From the NCBI GenBank assembly GCA_946186925.1, contig CAMHPA010000015.1, positions 1 to 55,931 of the forward strand: 55,931 nucleotides of DNA. The letters run 5' to 3'. Shown in pieces: positions 32,269-41,383 of the stretch. Position 1 is the stretch's first letter. Each line of letters opens with the position of its first letter. A program made the position numbers and the translations under genes. Under the pieces are notes generated by a model, which was not told where the DNA came from, did not search any database, and was given only the letters and a program-made list of their open reading frames with translations. The stretch is from an uncultured Bacteroidota bacterium. Its GTDB lineage: Bacteria; Bacteroidota; Bacteroidia; Bacteroidales; SZUA-534.

Positions 32269-35200
32269 TCATTTCACAAGCACACGTTTGGCAACATTGC
32301 CCATCTTCACAATGTAAACACCTATGCCGTCCACGCGGATTTCTGTACGGACGCGATTAAACGCGTCTCTACAAATCAAATTGCCCATTGTATCATAAAC
32401 GCGGATTTCGTCCGTAGCGTTCTCAACCACAATGGTTTTGCCGTAGGCGTAGATGTTTATAGCGTCGGTGGATGATTTGGCGACGGCGGTGTGCGGACCT
32501 GTAGAGTTCAAAATAATCTCGCCTGCGTAATTGCCACCATTCCATCTGCTGTTCCAATCATCGGGTATTACTTCGAATTCACAATAAATAGTAGCCGTAC
32601 AGTTAGCAAACGCGCCATAACCAACAGATTCTACACTCTTAGGAATGATTACCGTTTTTAGACCATCACAATTGGAAAATGCCCAGTCGCCAATGTGCGT
32701 CACTGTATTAGGAATTGTAACCGATGTCAGACCTTCGCAACCAGCAAAAGCGGCGATACCAATGCTTTTCACGGAATTTGGGATTTGCAAATCAGTAACC
32801 TCCGCTCCATCAATATAGAGATGTTTGGCGTAGTTCAACGGATTGGACGGAATAGTGCTGAATTTTGTTCCGCACAGGCTCTCAATGCTGGCGAATTCGG
32901 CTTTAGTCAAGCCTTTGCAATCAACGAACGCGTCGGTGCCAATAGTTTTAACCGATGCGGGAATCTTAACAGATTTCAGGCTGCCGCAATTCGCGAATGC
33001 AAAGTCGCCAATGGCTGCCATTGAATTTGGTATCGCCAAATCGGTTATTTCAGCGCCATCAATGTAGAGATGCTTGGCGTAGTACAGCGGATTGGAAAGA
33101 ACCGTGCCGAATTTTATCCCACACAGGCTTTCCAGACTGGCAAACTCGGCTTTAACCAAACCTTCGCAACCTGCGAAAGCATCGTCGCCAATGGTTTTTA
33201 CCGAAGCGGGAATCTTAACCGATTTCAGGCTGGCGCCATTCACGAAAGTGTTTGCTTCGATGGTTTCCACTGTATTAGGAATCTCCAAATCAATGACTTC
33301 CGCACCGTTGATATACAGATGCTTGGCGTAATACAACGGATTGGTTTGGACATTCCCGAATTTCATTTCGCACAGACTTTCGATGCTGGCAAACTCGGCT
33401 TTGGTCAGTCCTTCGCAGCCATTAAACGCATCGGTGCCAATGGTTTTAACCGAAGCGGGAATTGTAACCGATTTTAGGCTGGCGCAATTTATAAATGCAA
33501 TATCGGAAATGCTTGTTACTGAATCTGGAATCACCAAGTCAATGACTTCGGAACCGCCAATGTAGAGATGTTTGGCGAAGAATAGTGGATTGGCCTGAAC
33601 ATTTTCGAAATTCATTCCGCACAAACTTGCAATGCTGCCGAATTGCACCTTGGCCAGTTTATTGCAACCCCAGAAGGCATTTTCGCCAATGGTTTTAACA
33701 AATTGTGGAATGATTACAAAAGCCAGTCTTTTGCAATTCTCGAATGCGTGGGCAGGAATGCTTGTTACATCATCACCAAAGATTACGACTTTTATTGAAG
33801 GAATATTTTGGAAAACTGTGCCGATATCGGTGTTGCATATCAATGTGTCAAGGTTATCGCAAAAATCGAAAGCTTGATCGCCGATATTTTTAATTGGACT
33901 AGGAATGTTTACCGATTTCAGTCCATCGCAATGGGTGAATGCGCCATTGCCAATGGTTTCAATCGAACTGGGGAAAGTTATTGAAGTCAGGCCGCTTCCA
34001 GAGAACGCCAATTCGCCTATTTCTTTTACCGATTTACCAAACGTTACCGAGGTCAGACTGGCGCAACCATCAAATACATTCTCGTTGATTACAGTAACTG
34101 AATCAGGAATAGTTATTGATTCCAGACTGCGGCATCCCCAGAACGCACTGTTGCCAATTTTTTTTACCGAATTGGGAATGGTTACGGAAGCCAGCTGCTG
34201 GCAGTTCCAGAAGGTCTCAGCGCCAATGCTGTCAACTGACTCTGGAATGGTAATCGAAGTTATTGCGCAACCTATGAACGCTCCTGTGCCAATGCTTTTC
34301 ACCGAGTCCGGAATGTTCACCGAAGTCATATACTCACAATCGCAGAATGCGTAGTTGCCAATACTTGTAACTGAATTCGGAATGGTGACAGAAGTTATTT
34401 TGTGGCCCTGAATACTCCTAAAAACTTCATCGCAAATTTTGGTAACTGTAGCGGGAATTGTTACAGCACCACCTTCTCCAACATATCCGATAAGTGATGT
34501 CTGGCTGCTGTCAGAAAAGACTAACCCATTCTCATCGATTAAGGCGTTGGCAAAGTCTGCGCCCCACGGACTGCCTGTTGCCGTGCCATTATAAAATACG
34601 TTCTGGATGCCATGGAAAGCCCAATCACCGATCTTTGTAACAGAATTAGGAATGGTTATTGACATCATACTATTACAACCGGCAAATGCAGAGCTGCCAA
34701 TGCTGGTGACGGAATGCGGAATGGTTACCGGTTTTAAGCTATAGCAATCGGCAAACGCAGCGTTACCGATGCTGGTGACGGAATTCGAAATGATTACCGA
34801 TTTTAAGTTATAGCAATCGGCAAACGCAAAGTCGCCGATGCTTTTGATGGTATTTGGAATAATCACAGAATCAAGTTGATTGCAATCAAAGAATGCATAA
34901 TCACTGATGACTTCAATGCTTTCAGGAAGAATTGACACCGATTTAATATTGGTGCTTCTGAATGCTTCTGAACCAATGCTTTTTACCGAATTGGGAATGG
35001 TAACAGATTCCAAATTTGAGCACATATTGAACGCTTGATTGCCGATGCTGGTAACCGAATTGGGAATTGTTACTGAAATTAGTTCCGTGTTGTTGCTGAA
35101 AGCCCTGTCGCCAATGGCGGTAATTGTATTCGGAATTGTCAAATTGGTTTCTTCGCCACAGTATCCGTTAAGAATAGTGCTGTCGTTAATGTCATAAACA

Positions 35201-35730
35201 AAACCGTTTTCACCGAATACGGCATTCATAAATCTAGCTCCCCATGGGCAGCCTTCTTTTATCGAGCCTGAATACAGCAGGTTATGTACTTTGTTAAACG
35301 CATAACTTTCTATGGTTGAAACCGTATTCGGAACCGTGATTGTCAGATTTCTGCATTCGGAAAATGCCATATAATTAATTGTTGTGACAGAGTTGGGAAT
35401 GGTCAGCGCAACTAAGCCTTCGCAATATCCAAAAGCCCAATCATCGATGCTGATTACAGAATTTGGAATGGTCACCGATGTCAAATCGCTGCAAGCATAG
35501 AACGCCGAATGTTCAATGCTTGTAACAGAATAACTTACGCTACCATTTTGAACTGTGGCGGGAATTTCAAGACTGCCTGAGTTTTTTTTCTCGTCGGAGA
35601 TTTTTCCCACCGCAACCTCATGTTTGGCCTCGTCGGTAACTGTGTATTTCAAGCCGCCAACGACAAACTCTTGCGCCCACGCCTGCCCGGCAATCATCAG
35701 GCTCAAAACGGAAACGAAAATCTTTTTCAT
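32269..35730 (-). CDS. BspA-type leucine-rich repeat surface protein with T9SS sorting domain
   Basis: A signal peptide (MKKIFVSVLSLMIAGQAWAQ) is followed by about 40 LRR_5 repeats of 23 residues of the type FxxCxxLxSVTIPNSVTSIGxxA. Residues about 690-1040 hold four larger 83-residue units that each contain EFASIESLCGxKF and YAKHLYIDGAEVxDL. The last 75 residues (from INIYAYGKTIVVENATDEIRVYDTMGNL to VLVK) are a type A T9SS C-terminal domain, so the protein should be secreted across the outer membrane and attached to the surface. BspA proteins bind host or partner-cell matrix. Inside the sorting domain RDAFNRVRTEIR is encoded by a palindromic element. No gene partner is adjacent. Confidence 0.92.
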   Translation of the reverse strand: MKKIFVSVLSLMIAGQAWAQEFVVGGLKYTVTDEAKHEVAVGKISDEKKNSGSLEIPATVQNGSVSYSVTSIEHSAFYACSDLTSVTIPNSVISIDDWAFGYCEGLVALTIPNSVTTINYMAFSECRNLTITVPNTVSTIESYAFNKVHNLLYSGSIKEGCPWGARFMNAVFGENGFVYDINDSTILNGYCGEETNLTIPNTITAIGDRAFSNNTELISVTIPNSVTSIGNQAFNMCSNLESVTIPNSVKSIGSEAFRSTNIKSVSILPESIEVISDYAFFDCNQLDSVIIPNTIKSIGDFAFADCYNLKSVIISNSVTSIGNAAFADCYSLKPVTIPHSVTSIGSSAFAGCNSMMSITIPNSVTKIGDWAFHGIQNVFYNGTATGSPWGADFANALIDENGLVFSDSSQTSLIGYVGEGGAVTIPATVTKICDEVFRSIQGHKITSVTIPNSVTSIGNYAFCDCEYMTSVNIPDSVKSIGTGAFIGCAITSITIPESVDSIGAETFWNCQQLASVTIPNSVKKIGNSAFWGCRSLESITIPDSVTVINENVFDGCASLTSVTFGKSVKEIGELAFSGSGLTSITFPSSIETIGNGAFTHCDGLKSVNIPSPIKNIGDQAFDFCDNLDTLICNTDIGTVFQNIPSIKVVIFGDDVTSIPAHAFENCKRLAFVIIPQFVKTIGENAFWGCNKLAKVQFGSIASLCGMNFENVQANPLFFAKHLYIGGSEVIDLVIPDSVTSISDIAFINCASLKSVTIPASVKTIGTDAFNGCEGLTKAEFASIESLCEMKFGNVQTNPLYYAKHLYINGAEVIDLEIPNTVETIEANTFVNGASLKSVKIPASVKTIGDDAFAGCEGLVKAEFASLESLCGIKFGTVLSNPLYYAKHLYIDGAEITDLAIPNSMAAIGDFAFANCGSLKSVKIPASVKTIGTDAFVDCKGLTKAEFASIESLCGTKFSTIPSNPLNYAKHLYIDGAEVTDLQIPNSVKSIGIAAFAGCEGLTSVTIPNTVTHIGDWAFSNCDGLKTVIIPKSVESVGYGAFANCTATIYCEFEVIPDDWNSRWNGGNYAGEIILNSTGPHTAVAKSSTDAINIYAYGKTIVVENATDEIRVYDTMGNLICRDAFNRVRTEIRVDGIGVYIVKMGNVAKRVLVK
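32349..32373. repeat. palindromic REP-like element, copy 2, inside the T9SS domain
   Basis: Arms GACGCG (32350-32355) and CGCGTC (32362-32367) with spacer ATTAAA, extended to CTCTAC on the right. The same CTCTAC flank follows the palindromes at 2677-2698 and 52091-52112. Read in the gene's direction it encodes CRDAFNRVRT and keeps the frame open. Confidence 0.65.
32800..33680. repeat. four tandem 249-base units in the BspA gene
   Basis: The same landmark (complement of the ESLC codons, CACAGG or its variant) occurs at 32873, 33122, 33371 and 33620. The spacing is exactly 249 bases (83 codons) each time. Units differ by scattered substitutions, so they are older than the last duplication event but still aligned in frame. 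Confidence 0.85.
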
Positions 35731-35952
35731 TTTTTAGTTTAATAGTTAGTATTATCAAAATTTCCTTTTCGGATGACACAAAGGTTGGGAAAAGATTATT
35801 TAGTTGCAAATGGGGCGAATCAGTTTAAAATGGTCATTTGTCAGTTAATCAGGTATATGGTAAATTTGCAACACCCCAAATTGATTCGATTTTTTTTGAA
35901 TTTGCGGCGATTTTTGGCACTTCAGCATGCCTTTTCGGACATTGTTTTTGCT

Positions 35953-35960
35953 TATGTTTG
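35953..35960 (+). promoter_or_regulatory. -7 element of the TPR regulator gene
   Basis: TATGTTTG matches TAnnTTTG, 19 bases before the preferred ATG at 35980, which supports that start over the ATG at 35773. No clear -33 element. Confidence 0.45.
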
Positions 35961-35979
35961 CAATTACAAACTGACACAA

Positions 35980-37593
35980 ATGCACGGATTTTTGAAACTT
36001 TCAGTTGTTGCACTGCTGCTGGCAGCAACATCATGCTCCCACAAAAGCGAGACGTACAAACTGCTAGTCGAGGTCGATTCGCTGGCTTTGGGGCATCATA
36101 ATAACGATTCAGCCCTCAAAATTCTAAGAAACATCGAGCCTAAAGGCAAGGAAGAATCAGCATACTATAATATTTTGGAAGTAGCAGCCACTTTCAAAGG
36201 CGAAAATCCTGTTAAATCTTTCAACGGCATCAACGCCAGCATTCAGTACTACACCGACAACTACGACGCACGAAAACTTGCATACGCATATTATTATAAA
36301 TCAATAATTTTTATCAACAAAGACTCTCTGAAAAGAGAAATGATAACGCTGTTCAAAAACGCCGAGCAGCACGCTCTGACAACAACCGACTACCATCTGC
36401 TGGACAGGGTTTATTCTGGCCTGACATTTACAAACTCAACCTTCGCCGAAAAAGACGAGGCCCTGAAGTGCGCGCATAAGGAACTTGCCTACGCCCAAAA
36501 ACTGAACGACAGCCACTACAAAACAACCGCACTGATGCATCTTGCTCTTATTCATTATTATATGACACACAATGCTGACAGTGTCGCCCACTACATCCGA
36601 CAATGTGAAGCGCTGGCCGACGATGCCGATAGCGAAATCAAATATTATATCTATAATTATATTGGCCAGACACTAATGCAGAATAACCCCTCGTCTGCAA
36701 AACAGTATTTCACAAACGCATTAAAATATAATAAGCAAACTGAAGCCTATTTGAATTTGGCCAAAACATTTGCTGCGGAGAAAAACTACGAAGAAGCCCT
36801 GAAATATTGCGATTCAGCGTTGCTAATCAAACCTAGTTTGGCCTCTCGGGAAGAGACCTACAGGCTTATGGCCGAATATTACTACCAAAACAATGATATT
36901 GAGCAATATAAGAGGATAACTGATGTACTAATCAATACGAATGCAGAATTATCACAATATAAAGAGAACCGCAAATTGCTCGAGTTGCAGCAGAAATTCG
37001 ATTTCGAAAAGCAGCGAACCGATTACGAGAAAAAAATCCACGGTCTTGTCGGAATATTAGGTTTAACAGCATTTATAAGTTTGATTATCTTTCTTTTGCA
37101 CCGCATCCGCATCCGCCAAACCGAGAACAACCAAATGGCCAGCGAACTCCGCTACGAGAAACTGAAGAGCAATCTGGTCTTGTTTGAGGGGCGCATTGCC
37201 GAACTCGAAACCGAAAAGAAAAGCCATTCGAAAGAGATGATGGTGCTGAAGAATAAGGCTGAAAATCAGCGGCTTGCAATGCTTAGAAATCTTCAGCACG
37301 GCCGCGAACTCTACGAAAGCATGAACCGCTGCGAGTCGCCTGCCAACTGGTCTGATTACGACACGCTCTGCCTGTTCGACTTCATCACAACTTTCGACTC
37401 CGATTTTGCCGAGATGCTCGAATTCGGCTACGACAACCTCAACACCTCACAAAAACTGTTTATGGTTGCCGACAAACTGATGAAGAAAGACGACATCGAT
37501 ATTTTCCGCATGTTCAACCTCAACAAGGACAGCCTCCGCAACAAGCGCAACCGCATCAGCAAAAAAAAGAAGACTGAAGCAAATGATAAATGA
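35980..37593 (+). CDS. TPR membrane regulator with C-terminal helix-turn-helix-like domain
   Basis: I start at 35980 because it gives a lipoprotein-like signal (VVALLLAATSCSHK) and follows a -7 box; the frame is open 207 bases further upstream. The 537-residue protein has TPR-type helices (about 25-330; LKYNKQTEAYLNLAKTFAAEKNYEEALKYC), one transmembrane helix (about 355-375), a coiled coil (about 380-455), and a basic C-terminal domain whose helices NTSQKLFMVADKL and FRMFNLNKDSLRNKRNRISKKKK resemble the end of a sigma-4/LuxR-like helix-turn-helix. This matches a common Bacteroidota architecture thought to sense periplasmic state and act on transcription. It is convergent with a hybrid histidine kinase, 16 bases apart. 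Confidence 0.7.
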   Translation: MHGFLKLSVVALLLAATSCSHKSETYKLLVEVDSLALGHHNNDSALKILRNIEPKGKEESAYYNILEVAATFKGENPVKSFNGINASIQYYTDNYDARKLAYAYYYKSIIFINKDSLKREMITLFKNAEQHALTTTDYHLLDRVYSGLTFTNSTFAEKDEALKCAHKELAYAQKLNDSHYKTTALMHLALIHYYMTHNADSVAHYIRQCEALADDADSEIKYYIYNYIGQTLMQNNPSSAKQYFTNALKYNKQTEAYLNLAKTFAAEKNYEEALKYCDSALLIKPSLASREETYRLMAEYYYQNNDIEQYKRITDVLINTNAELSQYKENRKLLELQQKFDFEKQRTDYEKKIHGLVGILGLTAFISLIIFLLHRIRIRQTENNQMASELRYEKLKSNLVLFEGRIAELETEKKSHSKEMMVLKNKAENQRLAMLRNLQHGRELYESMNRCESPANWSDYDTLCLFDFITTFDSDFAEMLEFGYDNLNTSQKLFMVADKLMKKDDIDIFRMFNLNKDSLRNKRNRISKKKKTEANDK

Positions 37594-37609
37594 GCGCGAA
37601 ACCCCGCCC

Positions 37610-39793
37610 CTACATTTTCTCCACAAACTCCTTTATCATCGGTATTGTCTGCTGCCACACAGCGGCAATTTGGTCGGACAGATACGGAATATCAGCACCC
37701 TCATCGTATGTTTCTTTTAGCAGAGCGGCGGCGTTGTGCATTCCCAGATAGCCGAATGTGGTTTGTAGCGAGTGGCGCTTCGTCCGCATCTTTTCCATGT
37801 CACCATTTTGGCTTGCGGCGCTCATCTCGCTGATGTCACCCGACACCGTCGACATGTACACACCAATGATTTTTTTCAGCTCGGCACGATCATCGGCGCA
37901 AGCCTCAACAAGCAGTCTCATGTCGAAACTGCCCGGCACACCTATCGATTCGCCATCAGAGTCACCGTTGTTTTTTTTCTCGAACTCGATGCCTGCGTAT
38001 TTGCAGATTTTTGCAATCAAGTCCTCAGGGTCAAATGGTTTCATAACGTAATCGTTCATTCCATTGACCAGGCACCGCTCGCGCTCTTCTTTGAAGGCAT
38101 GCGCGGTCATTGCAATGATGGGCACATCTTTATGCACCGATTGTGAGTTGCGAATGGTTCGTGCGGCGGCGTTACCGTCCATCACGGGCATCTGAATGTC
38201 CATCAGCACCACATCGTAGTCTGTTGCCTCGACCTTTTCCACGGCAGTCTGCCCGTTTCCGGCAATGTCAATTATGATGTCCGGATTCCAGGCCTTCAGC
38301 GTGTCGACGGCCAACTGCTGGTTGATTTCGTTGTCCTCGGCAAGCAGTATCTTCAGTTTTTCAGGCGGCGCCAGGGTTGTTCCTTTCGCCGATTCCTTCG
38401 CCGGTTTGTTTTCAGATTTTTTCAAATTCAGGTTGAATCTGAACGTTGTGCCTTGATTCAACTCGCTTTCCACCGTGATTTTGCCGCCATACATTTCGAC
38501 CAGCTGCCGCGTGATGGACAGTCCAAGACCCGTCCCGCCATATTTGCGGGTGGTGTCGGCGTTGGCCTGTGTGAAGCTTTCAAAAATTTCCGACTGGCGC
38601 TCTTTCGGGATACCAATGCCGTTGTCGCTAACCTCAAACCCAATGTTGATGTCGTCGCCATTGGCCGATAACAGTCTTATTTTGATCCTGATAAGGCAAT
38701 TGTTGTCTGTGAATTTTATTGAGTTGTTGAACAGATTGGTCAGAATCTGGTTGATGCGGAACGAGTCGCCGACAACAATTTCGGGAATGGCGTCGTCGAT
38801 GTCAATATTGATTGAAATATTTTTTCCATCGCGGGCCACGTTCACAACGTTTACACATTTTTCTACCATATCGCGTAGGTCGAAATCGATGTCTGACAGT
38901 TCCATTTTCCCGGCCTCAATTTTCGACAGGTCCAATATGTCGTTGATGATGAACAACAGGTTCTTACCCGAGGTCTTGATGTTCTCAAGATACTTCAGCT
39001 GCTTTTCGTTGGGGGACATTTTCAGCAACAAGTTTGTGAAGCCGATGATGGCATTAAGCGGAGTGCGTATTTCGTGGCTTGTGTTGGCCAGGAACACCTC
39101 TTTCATCTTGTTGCTGCGACTGATTTCCTCGTTTTTTCGCTCCAGCTCGGCATTCTGCTTGTTGATGGTGTCGATGGCCTGCTCCAGCTCACGGTTCTGC
39201 TGTTCGATGCGGTACATTGCCTTTTGCAGCTGTATGTGGTGACGGCTCGACTTTTTAAATGCCGATTCAAGATTGGCGCGTTCAACGTCAAGTTTCTCAA
39301 TCAAATGCTGGGCCTCATCGTTTTGGGTTGCCAAATTGCGTGTTTTCTCAAGCAGCTCTGCCTCACGGTTCTTCGAGTAGACGGTCTGCGATGTCACGGC
39401 CACTCCGCGCAGTACTCCATTGCTTATGAATGGCGAGAAAATAAGATCGGTGCGTTTAGATACATTTTCATCGACCGTCTCGTCGACTTTATAGTGAAGG
39501 TTTCCCCTGATACGGGCGCAAGTTTTCAGATAATTGGCAATATCCGGGTTTTGTGTGTAGCTGCTTATGTTATCACCAGTGCGGAGGCCGCCCAGCGCAT
39601 GATCGCGGTTTGTCGAGTCGTTGTCCGACAGCAGGAAACCATTGATGTCGAAGTATAGGGTGCTGGTCCGTTTCTGAATGATGTGGTTATAATCGAACAT
39701 CAACGCATGTCTGGCCGTTTTCATGGCAAACAATGCGAAGAACACCAACGCTATCAGTGCAAAAATTGAAATCAAAACTATCAAGAGCATCAT
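37610..39793 (-). CDS. hybrid histidine kinase with receiver and Hpt domains
   Basis: The 727-residue protein has one N-terminal membrane helix (about 3-22), no recognisable sensor domain, a coiled coil (about 145-230), the HisKA box HEIRTPLNAIIGF (phosphorylated H about 239), the ATPase domain (DNGIGIPKERQ, GTGLGLSI), a receiver domain (ILLAEDNEINQQL; phosphorylated D about 531 in VVLMDIQMP) and a C-terminal Hpt domain (H about 674 in KRHSLQTTFGYLG). This is a complete phosphorelay up to the Hpt stage; a separate output regulator must exist elsewhere. It resembles BarA-type kinases. The only regulator next to it is the convergent TPR protein. Confidence 0.92.
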   Translation of the reverse strand: MMLLIVLISIFALIALVFFALFAMKTARHALMFDYNHIIQKRTSTLYFDINGFLLSDNDSTNRDHALGGLRTGDNISSYTQNPDIANYLKTCARIRGNLHYKVDETVDENVSKRTDLIFSPFISNGVLRGVAVTSQTVYSKNREAELLEKTRNLATQNDEAQHLIEKLDVERANLESAFKKSSRHHIQLQKAMYRIEQQNRELEQAIDTINKQNAELERKNEEISRSNKMKEVFLANTSHEIRTPLNAIIGFTNLLLKMSPNEKQLKYLENIKTSGKNLLFIINDILDLSKIEAGKMELSDIDFDLRDMVEKCVNVVNVARDGKNISINIDIDDAIPEIVVGDSFRINQILTNLFNNSIKFTDNNCLIRIKIRLLSANGDDINIGFEVSDNGIGIPKERQSEIFESFTQANADTTRKYGGTGLGLSITRQLVEMYGGKITVESELNQGTTFRFNLNLKKSENKPAKESAKGTTLAPPEKLKILLAEDNEINQQLAVDTLKAWNPDIIIDIAGNGQTAVEKVEATDYDVVLMDIQMPVMDGNAAARTIRNSQSVHKDVPIIAMTAHAFKEERERCLVNGMNDYVMKPFDPEDLIAKICKYAGIEFEKKNNGDSDGESIGVPGSFDMRLLVEACADDRAELKKIIGVYMSTVSGDISEMSAASQNGDMEKMRTKRHSLQTTFGYLGMHNAAALLKETYDEGADIPYLSDQIAAVWQQTIPMIKEFVEKM

Positions 39794-39866
39794 AATTTAA
39801 CTGAAAAATAATGCGCAATATACTCTTAAAAAAGATTCAGCGGTCACATGGAATTGCTGGCGGCAA

Positions 39867-39905
39867 CAAAAAAACGGCAACCATCTCTGATTGCCGTAGT
39901 TTTTT
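39867..39905. terminator. bidirectional terminator of tRNA-Met
   Basis: Arms ACGGCAA (39874-39880) and TTGCCGT (39891-39897) with seven A on the left and a run of T on the right, so it can stop transcription from both sides. It lies directly after the tRNA 3' end on the minus strand. Confidence 0.8.
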
Positions 39906-39906
39906 G

Positions 39907-39980
39907 TAGCGAGAGCGGGGCATGATCCCGCGACCTCATGATTATGAATCATGCGCTCTAACCAGCTGAGCTACCTCGCC
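39907..39980 (-). tRNA. tRNA-Met (CAT)
   Basis: On the minus strand: acceptor GGCGAGG paired with TCTCGCT (two G-U pairs at the ends), D arm with AGCTCAGCTGGTTAGAGC, anticodon loop TTCATAA with anticodon CAT, and a T arm. The first base pair is G-U, not the mismatch of initiator tRNA, so this is probably an elongator, although a CAT anticodon could also be lysidine-modified tRNA-Ile. CCA is not encoded. Confidence 0.93.
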
Positions 39981-39998
39981 ATTCCGATTAAGCGGGTG

Positions 39999-40006
39999 CA
40001 AACATA
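39999..40006 (-). promoter_or_regulatory. -7 element of tRNA-Met
   Basis: Minus-strand TATGTTTG matches TAnnTTTG, 18 bases from the tRNA 5' end. No perfect -33 element. Confidence 0.5.
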
Positions 40007-40073
40007 CTGCCTTTTTTTGAAAATAAAAACAGATTGGAAAATTTTAGACAGCGATATTCCAATCATACGTATT

Positions 40074-40637
40074 TTATTGTTTTTCTGCTTGATAGAAATA
40101 TCGCCAAAGTGGTGCGGCCATCAGTGCCTGAAGAATATCGCCGCGCTGAAGCAAGCCAAACAGCTCGTCGCGGCTGAGCAGATGCACACTGATGTCCTCT
40201 GTAGCGTCGAGGTGCTGGTCAGATATGCGCTCAACTCCGGTAGCAATGAATGTATGGCACATATTGGTGTTTGCACTCGGGTTAGGCGACAGCGACATGA
40301 AATGCCTCCACTCACCACCTCCAAAGCCTGTTTCCTCCATCAGTTCGCGTTTGGCTGCCACCAGCAGTTCCTCCCCTGCCTCAACCACGCCGCACGGCAT
40401 CTCATAACATGTTTTGCCTAATGCGTGGCGATACTGCCGCTCCATCACAAACTGTCCGCCAGTGGTGGTGGCTATCACGTTAACCCAATCGGGATACTCA
40501 AGCACATAGTATTCAGGATGAATGCGGCCATCGGGCAACTGAACCTTGTCACGCCTGGCTGTGAGCCATGGCCTACGGAACAAATACTCACTTTCAATAA
40601 TCCGCCATTTGCCTTCCTCGTTGATTGTGGTTTCCAT
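40074..40637 (-). CDS. Nudix hydrolase, ADP-ribose pyrophosphatase-like
   Basis: A 187-residue cytosolic protein with the full Nudix box, G(x5)E(x7)REUxEExGU, read as GVVEAGEELLVAAKRELMEETGFG (the metal-binding glutamates are present). The strand pattern before it (FVMERQYRHALGKTCYEMPCG) is typical of the ADP-ribose pyrophosphatase or NudF-like group, which hydrolyses nucleoside diphosphate derivatives. The exact substrate cannot be read from the sequence. It appears as a single-gene unit. Confidence 0.9.
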   Translation of the reverse strand: METTINEEGKWRIIESEYLFRRPWLTARRDKVQLPDGRIHPEYYVLEYPDWVNVIATTTGGQFVMERQYRHALGKTCYEMPCGVVEAGEELLVAAKRELMEETGFGGGEWRHFMSLSPNPSANTNMCHTFIATGVERISDQHLDATEDISVHLLSRDELFGLLQRGDILQALMAAPLWRYFYQAEKQ

Positions 40638-40739
40638 TTTGTCTGTTTATCTGTATAGGATTGTTGGAAACAAACATTTGACAAGCTTGGTTTGCTTTTC
40701 AACCAACTTGAATCATCATAAAAAATAAAAATCTGATAA

Positions 40740-41210
40740 TCAGTAATTACCCACGTATGACACTACGGCCGCCGCGCAGCCCTCTTTCCCGGCCGCAAAC
40801 GAGAGTGATATGTAATAGACCTGCGTTTTGCCGCAGAAAAAGTCGAAGCTGTTGTACGACATTCCGTCCGACTCATCGTAGTTGCTACCGTAGAATTTGG
40901 TGAAATCGTAGAGCTTGAGCACAATCTGATCAGTGCAGGCAGAGTCGGCTTTCACCGTGAAACGGTAATGGGTGCCTTTGTTGAGCAGTATCGAGAACTC
41001 CTCTTTCTGTTTCTTCGAGGTTGTTACTGGCTCAAGCCTGACGCGAAAATCTTTCAGATAGGTCGACCCGTTGATGTCTTTCATTTTCATAACCTCATCC
41101 TTGAGGGCAAGGCCGCATTGTGCTGCCGCCGTTTTTGCGCCAGCGCACATAATGACACAAACGCCAGCTAAAACGCTCAATCTGAATAATATTTTTCTTA
41201 TGCTGACCAT
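40740..41210 (-). CDS. secreted protein of unknown function
   Basis: I use the ATG at 41210; a GTG directly upstream is in the same frame. The 156-residue product has a signal peptide (LSVLAGVCVIMCAGAKTAAAQ), then a small beta-rich domain with four cysteines (QCGLALKDE, DSACTDQIVL, FFCGKTQVYY, GKEGCAAAVV). No family is recognised. The pattern fits a small beta-sandwich exported protein. A good -7 box lies 21 bases upstream. Confidence 0.6.
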   Translation of the reverse strand: MVSIRKILFRLSVLAGVCVIMCAGAKTAAAQCGLALKDEVMKMKDINGSTYLKDFRVRLEPVTTSKKQKEEFSILLNKGTHYRFTVKADSACTDQIVLKLYDFTKFYGSNYDESDGMSYNSFDFFCGKTQVYYISLSFAAGKEGCAAAVVSYVGNY

Positions 41211-41230
41211 CACTTGGTTTGTTTCGGCTG

Positions 41231-41238
41231 CAAAGGTA
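41231..41238 (-). promoter_or_regulatory. -7 element of the secreted protein gene
   Basis: Minus-strand TACCTTTG matches TAnnTTTG, 21 bases before the ATG at 41210. No -33 TTTG at the expected place. Confidence 0.4.
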
Positions 41239-41383
41239 CAAAAAAAGATATTAGTCAGAGAAACACTTTTTCGGGAAAATCGGTGGTTTGAACGCGCAAG
41301 AGAAAAGTTTGTTGAGTAAAGTGTAACGTGAAATGAATGAAGACTCGCCCATTTTCTTTACCCATCACACTTTACACGTCACA

